Source of the DNA: an uncultured Kangiella sp.
Lineage (GTDB): Bacteria; Pseudomonadota; Gammaproteobacteria; Enterobacterales; Kangiellaceae
Length of the DNA: 64,000 bases
Reading direction: 5' to 3'
Assembly (NCBI GenBank): GCA_947498625.1
Contig: CANMKR010000002.1
Location: 248,001 to 312,000, forward strand
Positions 7,374 through 15,212 of this stretch are shown piece after piece. The translations under genes and the position numbers were made by a program. The first letter of the stretch is position 1; the number at the start of each line of letters is the position of its first letter. The notes under the pieces are model-generated. The model searched no databases. It was not told the origin of the DNA and saw only the letters and a program-made list of their open reading frames with translations.

Positions 7374-9785
7374 TTAACTATTGAAAGTGTTACTCATTTC
7401 TTCTTTAGAAAAATCATCAACATTAATGATATCTAAACGGGCTTCTTCAGCTTCCACGACCAGTTTAAATTCGTCGTCACTAATAAGTCCTTCATCCAAA
7501 GCTTCTTTGGCGAAGCTAACGACTTCATGATTCAATGGCTTTTTGCCTAATGCCGCCGAGAATTTAGCTACTACCGGCTCCATTTGTAGCTGTAGTCGAA
7601 GTGCTTTATCCACTTTAAACAAGTTGCTGTATTGTGATTCTGACTTATAAATACCGTGAGTTAGTTCTTCGCGCATGGCTTCAGGTTGTTGCAACTGCTT
7701 TGCAACTTTTCTACCCAATTTATCCGAAGGAGGTGATAAGGGTAATCCTAGCGGGAATACAACGATACGCAATAATTTACCCATCCAGCCGATAGGGAAG
7801 TTACGCAGTACGCCATCAGCCGCCATTTGCGTTTCGTATAAACAATGTTCCATTGACCACTTAACAACGTCTTGATCATGCGCTGGACGGCCTTTGTCAT
7901 CGAAATGCTTCAAGATTGAACTAGCGATAAATAGGTTGCTTAACATATCGCCCAAACGGCCAGAAATGGATTCACGACGTTTTAATTCACCGCCTAAAAC
8001 GCCCATGATCACGTCTGATAGAAAGGCTAAGGCACTACTAAAACGGGTGATCCTTTGATAATAACGACCTGTGAAATCCGATTGCGGCTTACGCACAAAT
8101 AAACTGGCGGTTAAGCCTAACCAGAAAGTTCTCACTTTGTTGCTCATGGCAAAACCAATATGAGCAAATAATGCTTTATCGAAATCTTTGATGGCTTGGG
8201 TTTTATTTTCGTTTTGTGAAGCTTCAATTAGTTTTAAAACGTAAGGGTGACAGCGAATAGAGCCTTGCCCATAAATAATTAAACTACGGGTTAAGATATT
8301 GGCACCTTCAACGGTGATTGAAATCGGCGCACCTTGGTAAGCACGGCCTAGATAGTTTTTTGGCCCCATCATTACGGCTTTACCGCCATGAACATCCATG
8401 CCGTCAATCGCACAGTCTTGCGCAAGTTTGGTGGTATGCATTTTAACAATAGCAGAAGCAACCGATGGCTTTTCCCCTGTATCAATACCAGCGGCAGTGA
8501 AAGTTCTTACTGCATCTATCATATAAGTCTTACCAGCTATTCGGGCTAATGCTTCCATCACGCCTTCCATATAACCCACAGGCACTTTGAATTGTTTACG
8601 AATGCGAGCATAAGCGCCGGTTGTGTAGGCCACCATTTTGGCACCGCCGGTAGCTCCTGATGGTAACGAGATTGCGCGTCCTGCGGATAAGCAATCTACT
8701 AGCATGCGCCAGCCTTGGCCTGCCATAGCTTGACCACCAATGATATAGTCCAAAGGTACGAAAACGTCTTCGCCTTGGGTTGGCCCATTTTGGAATGGGG
8801 TGCTGAGCGGATAATGACGGCGACCAATTTCAACGCCATCAGTATCGGTTGGAATTAAGGCACAAGTGATACCCAGTTCTTTTTTGTCGCCCAATAAGCC
8901 TTCTGGATCATACATTTTAAATGCTAGACCTAACAAAGTGGCTACCGGGGCTAGAGTAATGTAACGTTTATTCCAGTTTAGCTTAATGCCGATAACTTCT
9001 TCGCCATTCCATTGACCTTTGCAAACTACGCCGCTATCAGGGATGCCACCAGCATCAGAGCCAGCTTCAACCGCTGTTAGCGCAAAGCAAGGCACTTCTT
9101 GGCCATCAGCTAAGCGAGGTAAATAATATTTCTTTTGTTCTTCGGTACCGTAATGCATCAATAGCTCAGCTGGTCCAAGCGAGTTTGGAACAGATACCAC
9201 ACTACCGGCAGTTGGGCTTAAAGAGTTAATTTTGATCAAAACTTGTGATTGTGCATAAGCAGAAAAGCCCAGACCGCCGTATTCTTTAGGAATAATAAAG
9301 CTAAAGAAACCTTTGTCTTTGATGAATTGCCACACTTCTGGTGGTAAGTCGCGATCAATGCTGGTGATCTGCCATTCATTGATCATTGAGCACAATTCTT
9401 CTGCTGGGCCAGCTAAAAAGGCTTCTTCTTCAGCAGTTAAAGTAGCTTTTGGGATATTGTGAAAACGTTTCCAATTAGGTTTGCCTGCAAAAACTTCTTG
9501 TTCCCACCATATCGTACCGGCATCTAGGGCTTCTTGTTCGGTATCAGAGATTTTCGGCATAATGCCTTTGAAAACGCCCAAGATATTTGCAGATATCGGA
9601 CGTCTGAGCGCAGGAACATTCAACGGAATCAAGATAATTGCACTGATAATCCAATGTATGTAGGGAACAGAATAAACAAATCCCCAAATTAGCAATACCG
9701 CTATAATGGCTAAGCTGGTAACTTTTAAGCTAGCTCTTTGGTAGAGAGTTATGGCTAAAACCAGAATTAATGAAATCGTTAACAT
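7374..9785 (-). CDS. fadE: Acyl-CoA dehydrogenase FadE
   Basis: This FAD enzyme catalyses the first step of fatty-acid beta-oxidation, acyl-CoA to trans-2-enoyl-CoA. The roughly 803-residue length matches the long FadE type (E. coli FadE is about 814). Two hydrophobic N-terminal segments (within residues 1-65) suggest membrane attachment. The acyl-CoA dehydrogenase core follows (about 75-510; IPKEYGGLGFSAYAQS, ALTAVEAGSDAGGIPD, WNKRYITLAPVATLLGLAF, ITVEGANILTRSLIIYGQG), then the DUF1974 C-terminal domain. The C-terminal RLDIINVDDFSKEE resembles that of E. coli FadE. ATG 9785 follows a GTGGA-like site; GTG 9797 is an in-frame alternative without one. FadR or PsrA control would be usual, but I saw no clear operator. 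Confidence 0.95.
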   Translation of the reverse strand: MLTISLILVLAITLYQRASLKVTSLAIIAVLLIWGFVYSVPYIHWIISAIILIPLNVPALRRPISANILGVFKGIMPKISDTEQEALDAGTIWWEQEVFAGKPNWKRFHNIPKATLTAEEEAFLAGPAEELCSMINEWQITSIDRDLPPEVWQFIKDKGFFSFIIPKEYGGLGFSAYAQSQVLIKINSLSPTAGSVVSVPNSLGPAELLMHYGTEEQKKYYLPRLADGQEVPCFALTAVEAGSDAGGIPDSGVVCKGQWNGEEVIGIKLNWNKRYITLAPVATLLGLAFKMYDPEGLLGDKKELGITCALIPTDTDGVEIGRRHYPLSTPFQNGPTQGEDVFVPLDYIIGGQAMAGQGWRMLVDCLSAGRAISLPSGATGGAKMVAYTTGAYARIRKQFKVPVGYMEGVMEALARIAGKTYMIDAVRTFTAAGIDTGEKPSVASAIVKMHTTKLAQDCAIDGMDVHGGKAVMMGPKNYLGRAYQGAPISITVEGANILTRSLIIYGQGSIRCHPYVLKLIEASQNENKTQAIKDFDKALFAHIGFAMSNKVRTFWLGLTASLFVRKPQSDFTGRYYQRITRFSSALAFLSDVIMGVLGGELKRRESISGRLGDMLSNLFIASSILKHFDDKGRPAHDQDVVKWSMEHCLYETQMAADGVLRNFPIGWMGKLLRIVVFPLGLPLSPPSDKLGRKVAKQLQQPEAMREELTHGIYKSESQYSNLFKVDKALRLQLQMEPVVAKFSAALGKKPLNHEVVSFAKEALDEGLISDDEFKLVVEAEEARLDIINVDDFSKEEMSNTFNS

Positions 9786-9955
9786 TGATAAATCCACTTA
9801 TTTGAGTTCATTTCTTAACTTTAACATGCCCTAAAGACATCGTACCAGTATTTTCCGTCGTTATTTGCATAAGATCACAGCTAACTACTTGAACTTATTT
9901 AGGGTTTGTAAGAATATAGTGGGGTTTAACTATAAATATAATTTGAGGAGCCCCT

Positions 9956-10789
9956 ATGAAACGCCTTGCCGTAGCCATTATTCATGGTATCGGATCGGAA
10001 AAAGAATTCTATTCAGTAGAGCTGAAACACCGAATCGTAGAAGAATATTTAAAGGCTGATCCAAACAATCGCTTGGAAGATGACTTACTGTTCCATGAGA
10101 TCTATTGGGGAGACTTAGTACAAGAGCATGATGCAGACCTTTTGCAAAAACTGGATTACAAGAAAGAGTTAACTTACAAGGATTTGCGTAATATCTTTAT
10201 CGACTTTATGCGCCTGGGTAACAGTTACAGCAAAGGTGCTGAATCGGGTTTATATGATGCAATCCATGAGCGCATCAAAACCAGTTTAAACAAGTTCGCA
10301 TCACATCGTAATATTGATCAAGACGATACGCCGTTAGTAATTATGGCGCATTCTTTTGGTTCAGTGATCATGTCTAACTATTTCTATGATTTACAGCATA
10401 GTAATGAAAGCTTATCCAACTTTGAAGCCTTCAAAACCTTGGCTGGCGTGATTACTTTTGCATCTCCTTTACCAATTTACTCTACTCAAACAGGTGACTT
10501 TAGTCGCCCAATTAATAAGGTAGGCAGTGAGTTGGAAGAAGGCTTAAAAGAGCGTGTTAAATGGCTAAACTTTTATGATAAAGATGATGTAGTTGCCTAT
10601 CCAATGAAAAATGTGAATGAAGCATACAATCAAATGGTCGATGAAGATCAAGAGATTAATGTTGGTTCTGCTGCGACTTCATGGAATCCAGCGTGTCACA
10701 CCGGTTATTGGGAAGATAAAGACTTTATTAAACCAGTAGCAAAATACTTTGGTGAGATCAGAGCGCCGCACGAATTCTGGAAGTTATAA
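9956..10789 (+). CDS. Alpha/beta-hydrolase-like protein of unknown function
   Basis: This 277-residue cytoplasmic protein appears to have a serine-hydrolase fold. It begins with a strand followed by HGIGSEKE, resembling an oxyanion-loop HG motif, and has a nucleophile-elbow sequence AHSFGSV (Ser near residue 133) inside VIMAHSFGSVIMSNYFYDL. Possible acid and base residues are the DKDDV region (about 217-221) and the histidine of CHTGYW (about 243), but the triad is inferred. There is no signal peptide or membrane segment. GAGGAG lies about eight bases before the ATG, and the gene ends in a strong terminator, so it is monocistronic. Related lipase-like proteins are annotated as hypothetical; the substrate is unknown. 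Confidence 0.75.
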   Translation: MKRLAVAIIHGIGSEKEFYSVELKHRIVEEYLKADPNNRLEDDLLFHEIYWGDLVQEHDADLLQKLDYKKELTYKDLRNIFIDFMRLGNSYSKGAESGLYDAIHERIKTSLNKFASHRNIDQDDTPLVIMAHSFGSVIMSNYFYDLQHSNESLSNFEAFKTLAGVITFASPLPIYSTQTGDFSRPINKVGSELEEGLKERVKWLNFYDKDDVVAYPMKNVNEAYNQMVDEDQEINVGSAATSWNPACHTGYWEDKDFIKPVAKYFGEIRAPHEFWKL

Positions 10790-10815
10790 GAGTTCGTTAA
10801 AGTTCGTCTATAGGG

Positions 10816-10858
10816 ATCTCTTGTTATTAAGTGTAGACTTAGTAGCAAGAGATTTTTT
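10816..10858 (+). terminator. Rho-independent terminator after the hydrolase gene
   Basis: A long imperfect stem starts with ATCTCTTG at 10816 and closes with CAAGAGAT at 10846-10853. The inner arm continues pairing with a few G-T pairs around a GTAG loop. The tract TTTTTT follows. Confidence 0.85.
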
Positions 10859-10877
10859 ATTGCCTAAATTAAATTGC

Positions 10878-10921
10878 AGAAAGCTATATCTCAGAAAGCA
10901 ATATCTCAGAAAGTTATAGCT
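10878..10921. repeat. Three tandem copies of a 15-base unit
   Basis: Copies at 10878-10892, 10893-10907 and 10908-10921 share the core AGAAAGCWATATCTC; the third is diverged at its end. AGCTATA in copy 1 (10882-10888) and TATAGCT in copy 3 (10915-10921) are inverted complements, so the array could fold on itself. It lies in the untranslated stretch before hrpA. Confidence 0.8.
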
Positions 10922-10955
10922 ATGGCTGTATTACCTAACTAATTTCTACACTTAA

Positions 10956-13900
10956 ATGACAAAAGAACAGACTAAGCCATTTCAAATTGATAATAAGTTG
11001 ATCAAGCAATGTTTGCTTGTGGATCAGTTTGAGCTGAAAAAATTAGCAAATGTCATTTTAAAAAGACATAAACAAAAGTTAGCCAGTGATAAATTAATGG
11101 CTAAGTTCAACCGACTGATTAAAGACTCTTCTGAATGTAAATTAAAACGGCAACGCCTAGTTAATCGAGCGATTAAATTTGATGATGCTTTACCAATTTC
11201 TAATAAGCGTCATGAAATTGCAGAGTTAATAAAAAATAATCAAGTGATTGTGGTTGCAGGTGAAACGGGTTCAGGTAAAACCACCCAGTTACCTAAGATT
11301 TGCTTGGAATTAGGCTATGGAATAGAAGGGCGGATAGGTCACACCCAGCCAAGACGAGTTGCCGCTACTAGCGTTGCCCGAAGAATAGCGGAAGAGTTGG
11401 AAACGCCATTGGGCGAGACCGTAGGTTATAGCATTCGCTTTAATGACCAAGTCAATAATGCTACCCCCGTTCGGATCATGACGGACGGTATTTTGCTCAA
11501 TGAAATAACTCATGATCCGCTACTGCAGCAATACCAAGTTATTATTATTGACGAGGCTCATGAGCGGAGTCTGAACATTGATTTTCTATTGGGGTATTTA
11601 AAAAATCTACTACCAAAACGCCCAGATCTTAAAATTATTATCACCTCGGCAACGATCGATTTAGAACGGTTTTCTAATCACTTTAAACAAGATAAGAAAC
11701 CAGCTCCAGTAATTGAAGTCAGTGGTAGAACTTATCCAGTAGATGTCTGGTACCGTCCTACCGATGAAGAAAACCCTACACCTCAAGTGCAGCAAATTGG
11801 TCAGGCCGTTGAAGAAATTATGGCTGTTGATGCAGGGGATATATTGATCTTCTTATCTGGTGAAGCTGAAATTCGTGAAACTGCTAAGCATCTTAGGAAA
11901 GAGCAGTTTTCTAGTTGCCAAGTTTTACCTTTGTATGCTCGCCTTTCGATTAGCGAACAAGAGAAAATATTTAAAGCTTCCGGTGGAAAACGAAGAATAG
12001 TATTGGCAACCAATGTAGCAGAAACTTCGGTAACAGTTCCCGGCATTCGCTTTGTGATTGATCCTGGCTTTGCACGCATTAGTCGATACTCTGTGCGTAA
12101 TAAAATACAGCGCTTACCGATTGAGAAAATATCACAAGCCAGCGCCAATCAACGCAAAGGCCGTTGTGGCCGCGTAGCCGACGGCATCTGTATTCGTCTT
12201 TACTCAGAGGAAGATTTTGATAACCGTTCGCAATTTACCGATGCAGAAATTCTAAGAACTAACCTTGCTTCGGTTATTTTGCAGATGCAACAAGCAGGTC
12301 TTGGCGATGTCGAGGAGTTTCCATTTCTTGATCAGCCTGCAGCTAAGCAAATCAGCGATGGACAAAATTTATTAATTGAACTACAAGCGATAGATCCAAA
12401 TAAGCAATTAACATCGATTGGCAAACAGATGGCTCGCCTGCCGATAGAGCCGAGACTGGCTCGAATCTTATTGGAAGGACAGGCTAAGCAGCAACTTAAT
12501 GAATGCTTGGTGATAGCGGCCTTTCTTTCAGTCAAAGATCCTCGCGAATGGCCATTTGATAAAAAAGAATTAGCTCATCAAAAGCATCGGAAATATCTTC
12601 ATAGTCAGTCTGACTTTATTGCGATTGTTAACTTATGGGAACATTTACATCAGCAACAAGCTGAGCTATCGAATAAGCAATTTAAGGACTATTGCCGTCA
12701 AGAGCTGATTAATCCTAATTCCTATCGAGAATGGCGCAGTACCTATCGTCAGTTAAAGTCATTATTAGTTGAGAAAAACCAAAAATTACCGTCGGTTAAA
12801 AACTTTGAGAATGATGATAAAAAGCAGGCAGCTGTTGATTATAGAAATTTCCACCAGTGTTTGCTGGCAGGCCTTATAAGTTTTGTTGGGCAAAAAGATA
12901 TTGAAAAAGGCTACTTGGCTGCAAGGCAAACTAAATATTTTATTCATCCACAATCGACTAACTTTAAAAAGCAACCTGCATGGTTAATGGCATTTGAAGT
13001 GGTTGAAACCACCCAGGCTTATGCCCGTTTAACGGCTTTTATAGAAGCAAGTTGGATTGAAGAGGTTGCGTCTCATTTATTAAAAACACATTATTATGAT
13101 GCTTATTGGAGTAAAAGCCGCGGAACGGCTATCGCTCCTATGCAGCAAACCTTATTTGGATTAAAAGTAGTCGTTGATCGTAAAGTTGATTTCTCAAAAG
13201 TGGATCCTTTGCAAGCTCGTAGTATTTTTATTTTGCATGGGCTTGTCAGGCACGAATTAAACTCTAATCAAGAATTTTTTCTTGCTAATGAGAAAATTAA
13301 AATAGAAGTTGAGCAAGAAATAGCTAAAGCTAGACAAGCCAATTTGCGCATTCCTGAAAAAGAATTGGTAGATTGGTTTGAGCAAAAACTTCCTCCTAAA
13401 GTTTGCAATGCTAAAACCTTAAATTTATGGCTAAAAAAGGATGAAAAAAACTCTAAAGCCTTGCAATTCAACAAGGAATTGCTGCTTGGTGAGGAGCGAC
13501 AGGATGCTAATCTATTTCCTGAAACTATTAGTATTAAGTCCATTAGCTTACCTGTGAAGTATCACTTCGAACCAGGGCATAAAGAGGATGGAGTAACCGT
13601 TATTATTCCATCGAGTTTGCGTAATCGATTTTCTGATATTGATTTTGAGCGGTTGGTTCCCGGATTGCTAGAAGAAAAAATACAATTTTTGATCCGCTCG
13701 ATGCCTAAACGTTTTCGGAAGAACTTCTTGCCAGTACCGCACTATGCAAAAGCTTGTTATGAAGCGGTTATTGAGCAAACAGGAACTTTAAAAGATATTC
13801 TTAGTAAAACACTTTATAAAATGACAGGCGTTATTTTAACTCAAGAAGCTTGGGCAGAAATTAATCTGCCAGAACACCTGTTGATGCGCTATGAGTTTGT

Positions 13901-14852
13901 TAATGATAAGAAAAGACTGTTAGATTCAAGCCGTACTTTAGAGGTTAAAACCAATCAGCAGAAAGCCGCAACTGTTAGTGTTAAGTCGAAACCTAAGGCG
14001 AAGCAAACCTATACAGATTGGGATTTTGAGTTTAAGTCTCAAGGTCAAATCAAAGAGGCGGGAACCAATATACCTGTGTTTTATGCGATAGAAGATGCTC
14101 AAGATAAAGTGCGCATTATTTATTCGGTGAGCAATAAAGATGCTGACAAAACGCACCTGCGAGGAGTATGTCGTTTAATCGCTATAAACAATCATGACAA
14201 GCTTAAGTACCTAATAAAAAGTAATTCGGTTAAACAATCTTTATCCTTAGGAGCAACTTCGCTCTGCTTATATCAAGATTTAGTCAGTTCAGTATTTTTG
14301 GCACAAATAAAACTGTCGATTCAAGGCAGTGTGCCAAGCACCAAAACTGCTTATGATGATTGCCTGAAAAAAGTTAGCTCAGAGTTAGTGTCTAGAACTG
14401 AAGAATCCTTAAGCTTATTGGCCAAAATTCTAAAGCAACGCACTCAGATTTTAGCTAGCACCAAAGGCTTATCTAATAATTTCATCGATCTAAAAGATGA
14501 TATTAAAGAGCAACTAGATTATCTGTTTGTGGATGACTTTAGCTACCGCTATGGGGTGGATAAATACCACGATTATCTTAGATATTTACAAGCACTAACT
14601 GCCAGAATCAACAAAGCCAAAGAAAATCTAACTAAAGAAAACCAAGCTGCGGGGACAATCAATCCTTGGCTTGATATGCGAATTGAATTGGAAGAGTCTT
14701 CTAAAATACCTTTTAAAGGATACCTTGAATTTTTATGGATGCTCGAAGAGTTTCGGATTTCATTATTTTCACAAGGGCAAAAAACACAATTTCCAATCTC
14801 TGCCAAACGCTTAGAGAAATTCGTCGATAAGCTAAATCCTAAATATCAGTGA
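10956..14852 (+). CDS. hrpA: ATP-dependent RNA helicase HrpA
   Basis: This DEAH-box RNA helicase is implicated in bacterial RNA processing and ribosome rescue. The 1298-residue length matches E. coli HrpA (about 1300). Domains are an N-terminal extension, helicase domain 1 with Walker A GETGSGKTTQ (about residues 102-111) and the DEAH box at 199-202, helicase domain 2 (ATNVAETSVTVPGI, QRKGRCGRV), then the HA2 and OB-fold segments and a long C-terminal DUF3418 domain. The gene stands alone, downstream of a tandem repeat and upstream of the TonB receptor. A weak ATAAC-AAAA-GTTAT hairpin at 14863-14876 follows the stop; no strong terminator is visible. Confidence 0.96.
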   Translation: MTKEQTKPFQIDNKLIKQCLLVDQFELKKLANVILKRHKQKLASDKLMAKFNRLIKDSSECKLKRQRLVNRAIKFDDALPISNKRHEIAELIKNNQVIVVAGETGSGKTTQLPKICLELGYGIEGRIGHTQPRRVAATSVARRIAEELETPLGETVGYSIRFNDQVNNATPVRIMTDGILLNEITHDPLLQQYQVIIIDEAHERSLNIDFLLGYLKNLLPKRPDLKIIITSATIDLERFSNHFKQDKKPAPVIEVSGRTYPVDVWYRPTDEENPTPQVQQIGQAVEEIMAVDAGDILIFLSGEAEIRETAKHLRKEQFSSCQVLPLYARLSISEQEKIFKASGGKRRIVLATNVAETSVTVPGIRFVIDPGFARISRYSVRNKIQRLPIEKISQASANQRKGRCGRVADGICIRLYSEEDFDNRSQFTDAEILRTNLASVILQMQQAGLGDVEEFPFLDQPAAKQISDGQNLLIELQAIDPNKQLTSIGKQMARLPIEPRLARILLEGQAKQQLNECLVIAAFLSVKDPREWPFDKKELAHQKHRKYLHSQSDFIAIVNLWEHLHQQQAELSNKQFKDYCRQELINPNSYREWRSTYRQLKSLLVEKNQKLPSVKNFENDDKKQAAVDYRNFHQCLLAGLISFVGQKDIEKGYLAARQTKYFIHPQSTNFKKQPAWLMAFEVVETTQAYARLTAFIEASWIEEVASHLLKTHYYDAYWSKSRGTAIAPMQQTLFGLKVVVDRKVDFSKVDPLQARSIFILHGLVRHELNSNQEFFLANEKIKIEVEQEIAKARQANLRIPEKELVDWFEQKLPPKVCNAKTLNLWLKKDEKNSKALQFNKELLLGEERQDANLFPETISIKSISLPVKYHFEPGHKEDGVTVIIPSSLRNRFSDIDFERLVPGLLEEKIQFLIRSMPKRFRKNFLPVPHYAKACYEAVIEQTGTLKDILSKTLYKMTGVILTQEAWAEINLPEHLLMRYEFVNDKKRLLDSSRTLEVKTNQQKAATVSVKSKPKAKQTYTDWDFEFKSQGQIKEAGTNIPVFYAIEDAQDKVRIIYSVSNKDADKTHLRGVCRLIAINNHDKLKYLIKSNSVKQSLSLGATSLCLYQDLVSSVFLAQIKLSIQGSVPSTKTAYDDCLKKVSSELVSRTEESLSLLAKILKQRTQILASTKGLSNNFIDLKDDIKEQLDYLFVDDFSYRYGVDKYHDYLRYLQALTARINKAKENLTKENQAAGTINPWLDMRIELEESSKIPFKGYLEFLWMLEEFRISLFSQGQKTQFPISAKRLEKFVDKLNPKYQ

Positions 14853-15212
14853 ATGAACTGCCATAACAAAAGTTATAACCCCGTAAACTCCTATTTTTAA
14901 GGTATTGTTTAAATTCTTATATATTACACTGGTTGTAAAGAAGTAAGGTTATAAAATAACTTATGCTGATAGCCAAATCTTAGTATCGATATGAGTGGGA
15001 TTTCGCAAAATAACAAATTACTAAGAATATAACCACGATAATCCTATTATTTTCAAAAGGTTACATTTTTATCAAATCATGCCAAAACTATAATAATTAG
15101 TTACATTTGCTATTGTTATTTGATATGCTCTTTCTACTAGTCCCTTTCTAGGGGATTAGTGTATATTAATTAATATATTGCAACATTCTAATATTAAAAA
15201 GAGGGTAATATT
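14853..15212 (+). promoter_or_regulatory. 360-base intergenic region upstream of the TonB-dependent receptor
   Basis: No open reading frame is convincing here. Visible structure includes two GTTACATTT copies 40 bases apart (15060-15068 and 15100-15108) and a 9-base stem with one G-T pair, ACTAGTCCC (15136-15144) against GGGATTAGT (15152-15160). A perfect 16-base palindrome, TATATTAATTAATATA, lies at 15162-15177, and a GAGGGT ribosome site is just before ATG 15213. The length and structures suggest a regulated leader, but no known operator is recognised. Confidence 0.5.
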
